This document shows positions 1 to 9,830 of a stretch of DNA of 64,000 nucleotides, in pieces. The DNA is from Himantopus leucocephalus. Taxonomy: Eukaryota; Chordata; Aves; Charadriiformes; Recurvirostridae. The stretch is taken from NCBI GenBank assembly GCA_003993805.1, contig RSEF01000003.1, positions 80,895,816 through 80,959,815 on the forward strand, given 5' to 3'. The position numbers were made by a program, and so were the translations under genes. Position 1 is the first letter of the stretch, and every line of letters starts with the position of its first letter. Under the pieces are notes generated by a model. It was not told the origin of the DNA. It saw nothing but the letters and a program-made list of their open reading frames with translations, and ran no database searches.

Positions 1-281
1 TTCTAAAGCCAGCTGCCTTGAGTTGGACTAACTTAAGATATCTTTCTGGTACTTCCTCTGCAATTCTAAATCTGAAATTAGCTCTCATGGACGTAGCTCA
101 GGTATATCTACACCTACAGTGTAATGATGAGAAGTGGTTGGATTATTTCTTAAATATCTTCAGCAATGGACTGGAGACAAATAATGGACTACAAAATACA
201 GTAACTTTATATTTGAATATTTCCAAGGCTAAACAAGCCTCCTTTTTTTTTTTCGGCTTAAGCTAAATATTGATGCCTTAC
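1..281 (-). other. UFL1: UFL1 intron (partial, at window edge)
   Basis: This is the intron downstream, in the gene's minus-strand direction, of the exon at 282-402. It begins on the minus strand with the canonical donor GTAAGG, whose complement is 276-281. The rest is AT-rich with a poly-T run near 242-254 and shows no further exon. The open frame of 82 codons on the plus strand here has no recognisable content. Confidence 0.75.
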
Positions 282-402
282 CTGTTGCCTTCTTTCGTCT
301 TTCATCCTTTTTGTCTTTTTTATTAGCGTATGAATTCTCTAAACCAGAAGCCTGTTTTAAATCTTCTTCAGTGATTAAATTAACAGGGTTATTTTTCATT
401 TC
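282..402 (-). CDS. UFL1: UFL1 internal exon (121 bp), UFM1 E3 ligase
   Basis: This internal coding exon belongs to UFL1, the E3-like ligase that transfers the ubiquitin-like modifier UFM1 from UFC1 to substrates. It acts with DDRGK1 and CDK5RAP3 at the ER membrane. Read on the minus strand, it opens directly after an acceptor (pyrimidine-rich tract then TTTTAG) and closes before GTAAGG. It encodes 40 codons plus one base, so the downstream junction is phase 1. The peptide starts [17 protein letters not shown] and ends in a lysine/arginine-rich run [13 protein letters not shown]. From my knowledge of the vertebrate protein, this matches the segment just before the basic, low-complexity middle region of UFL1, with a few substitutions as expected between bird and mammal. 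It joins in phase 0 to the exon at 786-965. There is no frameshift or stop. Identification rests on remembered family sequence, not a search. Confidence 0.93.
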
Positions 403-785
403 CTAAAATGAAGAACATGCACTTAATAGCAAAAAGATACACACAGCAACAAAAGATACATACAGAAACATATAAGCCATTCGACCATTTTTAAGTATAC
501 TAATCTAACACCGTGTTTTCCAAGTGCAACACATGAAGAGACATTTATTATCTTCGAAATTCAGCATCTGATCATACTGTTAGTGTGATGGTGTTGCCTG
601 AGTGCAACTGAATATACACTAAATTACACTGATTACATATACAAACATTTTCTTCACCTTTGCCCTTCTTCTCACACTGTATTTCAGATGAGATGTACAG
701 AGACGGTAACAGCAAATAGAAAGTCACATAAACTATACTCCAACACTCAACGTATATTGCATCTTAACCAACAAAAAACCTGTAC
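403..785 (-). other. UFL1: UFL1 intron (383 bp)
   Basis: This complete short intron lies between the two UFL1 exons on the minus strand. It starts with donor GTACAG (complement of 780-785) and ends with a pyrimidine-rich acceptor TTTTAG (complement of 403-408). It is phase 0, because the upstream exon ends on a full AAG codon and the next begins with GAA. No repeat is recognised inside it. Confidence 0.85.
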
Positions 786-965
786 CTTTTCAGCTTTCTG
801 TTGCATCATATCAGAAAATAGATCAGCACAGCTGCTTAGAAATTTCTCACTGACCACAATAGTGTCACTGAAGACCAAACCTGAAGAATTTTTGCTTAAA
901 GATCTCATCACTTGCTGAAGCAAAATCCCAACATCTTCTATCGACAATGAACTGGGCAGAAGAGT
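786..965 (-). CDS. UFL1: UFL1 internal exon (180 bp), UFM1 E3 ligase
   Basis: This internal coding exon of UFL1 lies immediately 5' in the gene to the exon at 282-402. The minus-strand acceptor is TTTACCCTAG and the donor is GTACAG. The exon is exactly 60 codons, phase 0 at both ends, with no stops. The peptide begins [20 protein letters not shown], includes the segment [12 protein letters not shown], and ends MMQQKAEK. It matches the part of vertebrate UFL1 just upstream of the EMKNNP segment, roughly residues 335-395 of a protein of about 790 residues. The exon may extend as an open frame past the donor into intron sequence, but that extension (VQVFCW...) is not UFL1-like, so the donor is the true end. 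The next exon upstream is not found: 540 bp of intron follow and then an assembly gap. Confidence 0.93.
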
Positions 966-1461
966 CTAGGGTAAAGAAAATCAGAATCATTTACATGTAA
1001 TAATCTGTTCTAGAATGGACAGACATACTTGTATGTGGATAAATAGTATACACAGACACCCCATTTGACATCTGTTAACTATTTAGAATATACTGCACTT
1101 TTAAAATTAAACTAGTGATTTAAGAGTAAACACTATAAATCTTCTAACATTGCAAATCAACATTGATCTCGAATTGTGTTACCTCTGGGAAAATGCATGG
1201 CAACTTCTTCAAAATGCAGCTCAACAGATACAGAGTAACACCAAACACAAAACAACAGCAGGTCACCTTCCAAGTGACAAAGTAGTGCTGTAAGGCCTAA
1301 AATTAGGATTTGGCCAGGACAAAATGGTTAATATGCCTCTGCTTACTGAAACTGTCCTAAGAGTTGAGTTCTAATTTTTTTCCCCCAAAAACCCCACAGA
1401 AATATATTGCTCTCCACAATACATTAGCATTGATTTTGAAATGAAAGTTAGTCTTAGGTAT
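966..1461 (-). other. UFL1: UFL1 intron upstream of the 786-965 exon
   Basis: This AT-rich intronic sequence holds no recognised exon. It begins (in + coordinates) with the acceptor complement at 966-975 and runs to the CR1 fragment at the gap edge. A donor-like string (GAG|GTAACA on the minus strand) occurs near 1191-1200, but the sequence before it does not translate into UFL1-like peptide. Confidence 0.6.
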
Positions 1462-1502
1462 CACACAGAATCACAGAATGGTCAGGGTTGGAAGGGACCT
1501 CT
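1462..1502 (-). mobile_element. CR1 LINE 3' end, cut by gap
   Basis: The minus strand reads CCCTTCCAACCCTGACCATT followed by CTGTGATTCTGTG, the standard 3' terminus of avian CR1 retrotransposons. The element is therefore on the minus strand with its 3' end at about 1462, and its body runs into the N gap that starts at 1503. It lies inside UFL1, in sense with the gene. Confidence 0.9.
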
Positions 1503-2502
1503 NNNNNNNNNNNNNNNNNNNNNNNNNNNNNNNNNNNNNNNNNNNNNNNNNNNNNNNNNNNNNNNNNNNNNNNNNNNNNNNNNNNNNNNNNNNNNNNNNN
1601 NNNNNNNNNNNNNNNNNNNNNNNNNNNNNNNNNNNNNNNNNNNNNNNNNNNNNNNNNNNNNNNNNNNNNNNNNNNNNNNNNNNNNNNNNNNNNNNNNNNN
1701 NNNNNNNNNNNNNNNNNNNNNNNNNNNNNNNNNNNNNNNNNNNNNNNNNNNNNNNNNNNNNNNNNNNNNNNNNNNNNNNNNNNNNNNNNNNNNNNNNNNN
1801 NNNNNNNNNNNNNNNNNNNNNNNNNNNNNNNNNNNNNNNNNNNNNNNNNNNNNNNNNNNNNNNNNNNNNNNNNNNNNNNNNNNNNNNNNNNNNNNNNNNN
1901 NNNNNNNNNNNNNNNNNNNNNNNNNNNNNNNNNNNNNNNNNNNNNNNNNNNNNNNNNNNNNNNNNNNNNNNNNNNNNNNNNNNNNNNNNNNNNNNNNNNN
2001 NNNNNNNNNNNNNNNNNNNNNNNNNNNNNNNNNNNNNNNNNNNNNNNNNNNNNNNNNNNNNNNNNNNNNNNNNNNNNNNNNNNNNNNNNNNNNNNNNNNN
2101 NNNNNNNNNNNNNNNNNNNNNNNNNNNNNNNNNNNNNNNNNNNNNNNNNNNNNNNNNNNNNNNNNNNNNNNNNNNNNNNNNNNNNNNNNNNNNNNNNNNN
2201 NNNNNNNNNNNNNNNNNNNNNNNNNNNNNNNNNNNNNNNNNNNNNNNNNNNNNNNNNNNNNNNNNNNNNNNNNNNNNNNNNNNNNNNNNNNNNNNNNNNN
2301 NNNNNNNNNNNNNNNNNNNNNNNNNNNNNNNNNNNNNNNNNNNNNNNNNNNNNNNNNNNNNNNNNNNNNNNNNNNNNNNNNNNNNNNNNNNNNNNNNNNN
2401 NNNNNNNNNNNNNNNNNNNNNNNNNNNNNNNNNNNNNNNNNNNNNNNNNNNNNNNNNNNNNNNNNNNNNNNNNNNNNNNNNNNNNNNNNNNNNNNNNNNN
2501 NN
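1503..2502. other. Assembly gap, 1000 N
   Basis: Exactly 1000 N. The round number differs from the 100-N and single-N gaps elsewhere in the window, so it may represent a different class of scaffold join. CR1 sequence enters from the left but is not recognised on the right edge, so true length and content are unknown. Upstream UFL1 exons may be hidden here. Confidence 1.
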
Positions 2503-4619
2503 ACCCCCAGCATTGGCAAAGGAAAGGACAGGGAAATAACTGCTGGGAAATCCTGGCATGACATGCTCCTCTTCTGAAAGGACCAGGAGGAGACCAGTGT
2601 CCTAGGCGCTGTTACAATGTCAAAAGCAGTGTGTCCTGACACAGTTCAGTAGCCCCCTTGGTCCCTGTTAACTCAAGGAACTTTTATTTACAATATCATC
2701 ATTGCCACAAAGCCAGACATGTTGCTTGTTCAGATGAAAACTGCACGCACCCCTCTTTGAGTAGATGCACAGAACAGGTTCAAGTAAGAGTATGAAGAGT
2801 AGATTCATATATAGTCATCTCATGTGTCCCACATTAATTGAATAGAGATAAAAATACAATTTATTTATTTATTCTGATCAATATAGCTCTGAATAAATTT
2901 GGTGGGTTTGCTGTATCAATGGTTGTTGATTACTAAAACACATTATTGAGTTTCCAGGAATGTTCTTCCCTTGAGTGTGGTCTTCAGACTTTGTTTTCTC
3001 CTGTTACATTTATCCTTGTGTCTGTTATTATCCCTTTTGAGCATAATAAAAGCTGTGTTATTTACAGTCCTGGCCTGCAGCTGGACTACAGGCCTACAGC
3101 TCCTGACAGAGCTCAGTCAGTCTGTCCGCTCTAGACAAGATATTTGCTTATTAGCCAGAATATATCATGAATACGTCTATTTTTCAAGATTTTATTTTAA
3201 AATCTAAAAGAAGTTATAAGATATGACAAAGGATCTCTAGGAAGATGCAGACCTCTGCTGCAATTCTACAGTCCTAATAAAAGCTGGTTTTGCAGAACTG
3301 TGGAATGATTGAATGAGTTGTCGCATTTTCTTTTGTTTGACTGCTAAGACAAACAATGCATTCTTTTAAATGCAACATCTCTAAATATGTTAGGCGACAT
3401 AGCCTTTTCCTGTTTATAAATTTTATTATTGCCTTATAATGAAACAAAATATGAAAATGAGGAGGAGAGATGTCATTAAAAGATAATTGTTTTATCTGCA
3501 ACTTAATCCCTTGAATATCAGGCTACAATTTCCCTTCAGGAGATGAAATACTTTGAAATGGCACTGCTAATTTGAACGGAATATCAGGACATTAATCAAA
3601 CATCCATAATACTACTTTGCTGGGTAGGCATGACAAGTCTTTAAGGAATTGAGCTGGCAACCTGAATTTCTAAGGCATCTGGAAACACATATAATCCAAT
3701 GGGTAGTTATAAATCTACACGAACTGAGGTGTGGGACCATCACATTTATATGCATATTTAATTCCAAGGTTAAATGAGTTGTGGAGGATTAAAGCAGTTT
3801 TCTTTGTAGTCACTATGCTAAAAACAATATGCTTGGAGCCTCGACTAGCTATATTCTCTATATTTCGTTTAATTCAGCTGTCAAAATAGAACTGCCCTCA
3901 GCATGTATAAAATAACACACTAAAAGGTCATCTTTGAATGTATTTTCATATTGCAGGTAATCAAAACAGAGTATAGCAGAATTTTGTTGGTTACTGATGG
4001 CAGAGCAGATATGGAACAGGATCACTGGGATGTGATGATGTGAGTAGTCCTAATGAAATGCCACTAAAGCTACTAACCATTTAGACTGGAAAATAGACTC
4101 ATGTGGGATCTAATGTTTCACTCATGGTAAAGCTTGATTTTCTGGCTCAGTAGCTGCAAACCACATGGGTGGTGTTGCACCTACCTGATACAGTGACTGA
4201 AACACACTGCTTCACTCTGTTCTTCCTCTCTACTCCTTCTGAATTGTCAGAGTTATAGAGGCAGCTGTTTCATGATGCATAATTCACAGTGAGTGCTTTT
4301 TCTTTAAATGCAACATTACATTTACGTTTCCAGATTAACATTTGTGGTTTTGAGAGGACAATAATAATCTTTAAAGTACTCTTTCTCTTGACATATTTTG
4401 TTATACTCAACTTCAGGTTAGTTACATATTTTTGCATAGAAACAAACTAGGAGGGAATGAAAATGCTCTGTATAAATGGCTGCCTGCCTCATAAGACCCC
4501 ATGCAGATGCAGAAGACTGAGGGCCATGATGTAACGTGGTAAGAAACAAGCATATTAGGAAAAATATCACAGCCCTTAAATTCATCAAGCTCTTCTTTTG
4601 GGGGATTATACTTATACTA
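2503..4619. other. Non-coding interval, nothing identified
   Basis: The first 150 bp after the gap is less AT-rich and may be the remainder of an unrecognised repeat. After that the sequence is AT-rich with many stops in all frames. UFL1 exons would be expected on the minus strand here if the scaffold is continuous; none was recognised. A small hairpin-like string (GGCCTG ... CAGGCC) lies near 3073-3095 and is probably chance. Confidence 0.5.
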
Positions 4620-4778
4620 TCACAGAATGTCTGAGTTTGGAATGGACCTCTGGAGATTGCCTAGTCCAACCCTTCTGCTCAGACCAGGGTCAACTAGAGC
4701 AGGTTGCTCAGCAGTGTGTCTAATTGGCTTTTGAATATCTCCAAGGATGGAGACTCCACAGCTTCTCTGGACAACCTA
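4620..4778 (-). mobile_element. CR1 LINE 3' fragment
   Basis: Reading plus to minus, the fragment starts at the CR1 3' terminus (complement of TCACAGAATG). It continues through the conserved tail segments CTGGAGATTGCCTAGTCCAA, AGAGCAGGTTGCTCAGCA and GAGACTCCACAGCTTCTCTG. It is about 160 bp, 5' truncated, with scattered substitutions. It is non-coding 3' UTR only. Confidence 0.93.
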
Positions 4779-6404
4779 TGAATTATCATTATCGACCAGT
4801 AGTATTATCATGTTTGTCAATCAATAGAAGTTTGATCAGATCAAGAAAGCCTCTATAAATGACAGAAGTAAGTTCACTCAAACACATCTGCAATATCCCC
4901 ACATTTAATCTTAAAGCTTGGAAAAAGTTTGGAAGATTCACTCAACTGAGTATCAAAAGCAAACAATCTCCTTCAACATTACTGTGAGTCTAATCAATTA
5001 ATTTGAGAATTCCAGTTTGATTTGATAAGAAGGACAGCTCAGATTTGGTTCTTATTTGCATTCAATAACTTAGATATATACCTGAGAGGAAATTTAATTT
5101 TTTCAAGTTGTGTTTGTGTCACTTAATGATTTTTTCATTTTGTATTTAATTTTTGAACAACACAAGTTTTCTTCTTTATTAGTCACTTTAATAATATTTA
5201 CACCAAATTGTCCGGAAGATACTTGCAACATCTTTCAAAATTAATAATATTATCTAGTTATACAAATCTACTTTCCATAATAAGGAGGAATGGACAGTGC
5301 TAGCTGTTGATGAAAGAATTAGAGTTTAGTTCTGGAAAAAATCAGTGACAGCATTTTTTCATTAAAAATAGCACCTGCAATTTAATGGTTACAATAGCTA
5401 TTATCCTACATGTTCAAATAGATGAATGCTCTCAAAAAAATTAAATTAGCAATAAATTTTCTTTGAATTTACAGAATTACGCTTACTTCCGTGAACATTT
5501 GATCTGTTTCCCACTTCTTAAGAAAAGCTTATAAGCTCCAAACTAGAGCTTCCAAACTAAAGCTTGTAAGCTTCCCATCTGTAGCTCTCAGAGTCAGGCC
5601 AGCATGAATCACAAGGAGCCAATTACTGCAATGCCAGCAGTGGCATTCACTTTTCTTTAATATTTTCACTAACCTTATTTCCCCTGTGAGCAAAATAGCT
5701 GCTGCTGTTTGTTCAGACTTGGCGGCCGTGGTAGGACTAGCTGTCAGACAGCCTGAGCTCCTCTTACTAATTTCAAGCTCTGTTGAGCAGTACTGTGGTG
5801 GCAAGACTATCACTCAGTGTTTAGGAACAGCCCTGGCAGGGGGTGAAAAAAACTTAAGGAAATCTATAGATTTTGCTTATCAGAGAAAAAATGCTGGAGT
5901 TTATGATGGAATAATTCACTGTTACTGACTTCTTTACTTCAAGCAAAAGTGACTAGAAGGAATCATAAGACACTGAACAGCACTAGCTGCCAACATATGC
6001 TAACACATGGTAAATGTTCAATTAGGATGATTAGAAATTTTAAGAATATCTGAATGAGAATCATTTAGCTTACTGAAACTGTTTGTTCTAGAATATCATG
6101 GCCAAGGTAGCACATATCTGAGCAACATAGGTACAGAAAGACAAAGATACATTTAGAAATAAAGAGACAGGAATGGTGATGTAGAATGTACCTACCACAG
6201 ACCAATAGGTCAAAAACACATTGTTGTCTTTCTTCTTCCTTTTATTTTTTATTTTTGTAACTGACATAAATTAAATGTGACACTGTTAACCACAGGGAAA
6301 GTATACAGACACGCTTAGTAGGCCCACTTCCAGGCCATTAGCAAATACTGCCATTGGAGGAAACCATTTCCTAGCAGGAGGATATGGAGTTCACAGAGGA
6401 AAAT
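4779..6404. other. Non-coding interval, nothing identified
   Basis: AT-rich sequence without recognised repeats or exons. An 80-codon open frame at 5686-5928 lies in a locally more GC-balanced patch but has no domain or family resemblance that I can name. Confidence 0.5.
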
Positions 6405-7140
6405 GCCAAGCCATGACCCTGGAGAGGAAGAAGCCCACGGACCAGTACATGCTGAGGGGCCAAGCAGCTGAAAGGCAGTTTTGCAGAAAAGGACCTGGGG
6501 GTCTGGTTGGACAACAAATTGAACAGTGATGTGGCCCCTGCAGCAAAGCAGGCCAAAAGCATCTGTAGTTCCATTAGGGGAAAAACATTGCCAGCAGGTT
6601 GAGGAAGGTGACCTTTTCGCTCTACTCAGCTCTGGTGAGGCATAGCTGGAGTGCTGGGTTCAGGTCTCAGCTTCCTAGTATGTGAAAGACACGGTCAAAC
6701 GAGCAAGTCCAGCAGAAGGCCATGAAGCTGATGAAGGAACTGATGAGATGCTGAGAGAGCTGAGGCTGTTCAGCCTGGAGAAGAGAGGGCTCGAGGGGAT
6801 CTGATGAATGTCTATAAATACCTGATGGGCATAACATAAAAAATACAGAGACAGACTCCTCTTGTTGGTGCCCAATGACAAGAGAAGTGGGCACAAGCCG
6901 AAAGGAATTTCTATTTGAACATAACAGTTTTTTTACTGTGAGGGTGACTGAGCAGTGGAACAGGTTGCCCGAGATGTTGTGGAGTCTCAATCCCTGGAGT
7001 TATTCAAAACCTGACTGGACATGGTACTAGGCGCCTTTCTAGTGGACTCTGCTCTGAGCAGGCTGGTGGACTCCAGATCTCCAGAGGATCTCCACAGGTC
7101 CCTTCCCACCTCAAGTGTTCTAGGATTCTGTGATTCTATG
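6405..7140 (+). mobile_element. CR1 LINE, 3' part of ORF2 plus 3' UTR
   Basis: A 5'-truncated CR1 of about 735 bp on the plus strand. It opens in the 3' part of the reverse-transcriptase ORF (GGAGAGGAAGAAGCCCACGG, then GACCTGGGGGTCTGGTTGGA). It continues through AGCAAAGCAGGCCAAAAGCA, the CCTGGAGAAGAGAGGGCTCG segment and the untranslated tail, and ends TAGGATTCTGTGATTCTATG. Frameshifts and stops make it dead. Near the 3' end the GATCTCCAGAGG tail motif is partly duplicated (7076-7096). Confidence 0.95.
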
Positions 7141-9149
7141 AAAGGCTGAAAATATTCAGCAGACAAGATCTGAGGAGGAATATCCTGAACCTCCTCCAGA
7201 ACAATCTGGGAAGTGAAGAAGTGAACAATAACAGGAGATACATCAGGCAGATAGATAGTTGTGTCTGTGATGACAATAATGAGAGTATGCTGACTTAATA
7301 CAGTGGAGAAACTTATGGTCTAGACAGCGCTAAGATGGAAACAATGGTCATGGCCCATATTTGTAGCAGTACATGGGACAGCAGAATAGAGATTTTGGAG
7401 CCAAAATTAAATGAATGAGTGAGAAGTAAAAGACCAAGACTGACCAAAATCATGCACCAGTCTGGACAGATTAAGTTTCTGTTCATATATATGAAGACTG
7501 TTGTGTGGGGAAAACGTAACCAAACTCATTAGGAACTGGAAAAGTCTCATTAAAAAGGTGGAATGTCTATTTCATTATTTTAGATGATTCATCTATATGA
7601 AAATAGAACCATGATGACCATGATGCTGAAACTTCAAAGTTTATGGGGTACTTTTACACTAAACACTATGGGAAAGACCAGACCTGCAGGAGAGCACACA
7701 GATGATATTGAAATAAAATCTTTAAGTAAAGAGGAATGAGAATCTTATAAAACAATGAGGAATTAAAAAGCCAAGTTCATTTTCAACAAATGAAACTCCT
7801 TTTAAGGAAGGGATATATAAGGAGACAACCATCCAAAGAGGAAGTGGAATCATTCACCTATTTAATTGTTTGAAGTCTAAAGCATGGAAGAGTTGAATTA
7901 GATTACCTGATTTTTAGTGAGGATAGTAACTTAACAGACATATGAACTTGGGAGAAGGAAGCTAATCTTTCAGATGTGTCATGCCAGGTTACAAATTACT
8001 GAAGCAGGCCCAGACAAAGGTTTTTGGCTATAGCAAATAAAGTAATAAGCCATATGGCTAAAAATAAAAAAATAAAAGTTTTACATAAATGGGAAGAGGA
8101 TGATATTACAACTCTTATATCAATTTTTGGATACTAACTGTGAATAAGAGACACCAGAAAAGCTGCAACAGCAATAAACATAGTAATGATGGGAAATTGT
8201 ACTTATTTCCAGGAAGACTTGGATGAAGATCTGAACAAGTAGTATCAGATCAAACTTCAGATGACAGAAGCTAGTTCATTAGACTTCAGTTTCTTCTTGA
8301 AACAGCTATTCAGAAAACATACTCTTGTGGGTAAAGAGTTCTTGCGAGATGTACATTGGACTTGTTTCAAAACTTATGTCTCAAAGAGCCTTTCTAAGTG
8401 TGACACACTCCAGTTCAAAACTACAGCATGAGTGAAACACACACACAAAATAGACCATGACAGAGATGTTCGCTTTCAGAAAGGGAAATTATATAAAACC
8501 AAAAAACTTGCTAAAAGTAAACTAAAAGAACCAGCCAAAGAATAAAACTTCTGTAGATAGTATGGAGTTTCCTTCAAGACCCCTTATTAGAAGAACAAAG
8601 TAAATATAAAATCAGACTGGTTAAAGAATAGAAACAGTAGAGAACAACAATAGTTAAACAGTAAAAATAAAATGGATAACAGAAGTAAAGAGTTATCTTT
8701 CAGAAAAGGACTATTGTGTCCACATAAGGTGAATTGAAAAGACCATAAGCTCTGGCAAATTAAGTCTAAACATTAATAAGACAAAAAAAAAAGACGTTGA
8801 ACAATTTGCTAAAGACATTAAGTTATTAATGAGATGTTTTCAAACATTCTAGAAGCAAAATATTTGCCACAAAATTTGTAGGGTCAACAGATACTTAATA
8901 TAGGAAAGGAATAAGACCATGGTAGAAGCAGTGATTCTCATCACTTTTCACTACTGAAAAACTTAGGAAGACTCCCATGCGGGAGCCTTTCCTCACAGGA
9001 AATTACTTGGAGGAACTGTCTCAAATTACAGTGTCAGCTGAATGCAAGCACAAATAAATAAAATAAGTAGTAACTCCTTGCTAAGTCTAGGTAGTATTTA
9101 ATGCTAAACATTAAAGGAACTAAGAATTAAAAATTCTTTACTAGTAACT
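7141..9149. other. Non-coding interval, possible decayed repeat
   Basis: AT-rich and noticeably purine-biased on the plus strand. It lies between a young CR1 and the old CR1 at about 9150. Part of it may be an over-degraded upstream portion of that older copy, but I cannot align it by eye. No exons recognised. Confidence 0.35.
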
Positions 9150-9830
9150 GTGTTACATAGACTAACATTTAAATTAGCTGCAGAATTGGAGGAATGAAAG
9201 GCTAAAATTATAGCAACTTTAGAAAAGTGCTTCGGGGCAGTCAAAGCATTACACACTAATAGGTTCAATTACAAATACAAGTTAATTGTTTAAAATTCTA
9301 ATAAAGAACAGAATAAGTATATATTCAGTTAAATAAGCTAGCATGGAGAAAGAATCAACACCGCTTTTGTAGAGGTAAACTGTGTTTCACAAACTTATTA
9401 GAGTTCTCTGAATTAGTCTGCAGGCTTGCAGGGTGATGATCAATTTGGTAAACACACTAGACTTCCAAAAGCTTTTTATAAGAAAGTACCAGCAGCAAAA
9501 AAGTTTGATGAATATTTATAATTTTATAACATGGTAAAAATGAAATATGATTGCAGACAGATGCAGGGAGATCTTATAGTATGGTGAGTCTGGGTAATGA
9601 AATGACAAATTATTATAATGTAGAAGCCCATGAGTAAAAGAATATTAGCTATTGATGCACAACCATGGGCTCTGTTAGCTGTTGTTACCACTCTGAAAGG
9701 AGAGCTTGAAGTCACTGTAGATGGATTTCTAAAGTTATCAGCTCAGTGCTCGATGACTAATTGCACTGAGGACATATTCCGTTTTGAAAATTAGTAGAAA
9801 AGGACAAAGGAACAGAATAGCAAATATCAT
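9150..9830 (+). mobile_element. Ancient CR1-type LINE fragment (ORF2 remnant)
   Basis: A heavily decayed plus-strand copy of an old CR1 lineage, of the kind shared by birds, crocodilians and turtles. Recognisable islands are TGTTTCACAAACTTATTAGA and CACTAGACTTCCAAAAGCTT, which match the fingers/palm part of the reverse transcriptase. Further 3', ATGGGCTCTGTTAGCTGTTG and GCTTGAAGTCACTGTAGATG match the region after the catalytic domain. The catalytic FADD-box portion between them appears deleted. Boundaries are approximate. The 125-codon open frame at 9784-10161 overlaps the end and is not a gene. Confidence 0.62.

Noticed and set aside
1441..2642. Open frames of 350-386 codons on both strands over 1441-2642
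   Set aside because: They consist almost wholly of N read as open frame; the few real residues are CR1 or non-coding sequence.
5686..5928. 80-codon plus-strand open frame in a locally GC-balanced patch
   Set aside because: No recognisable peptide motif, and no start or splice context.
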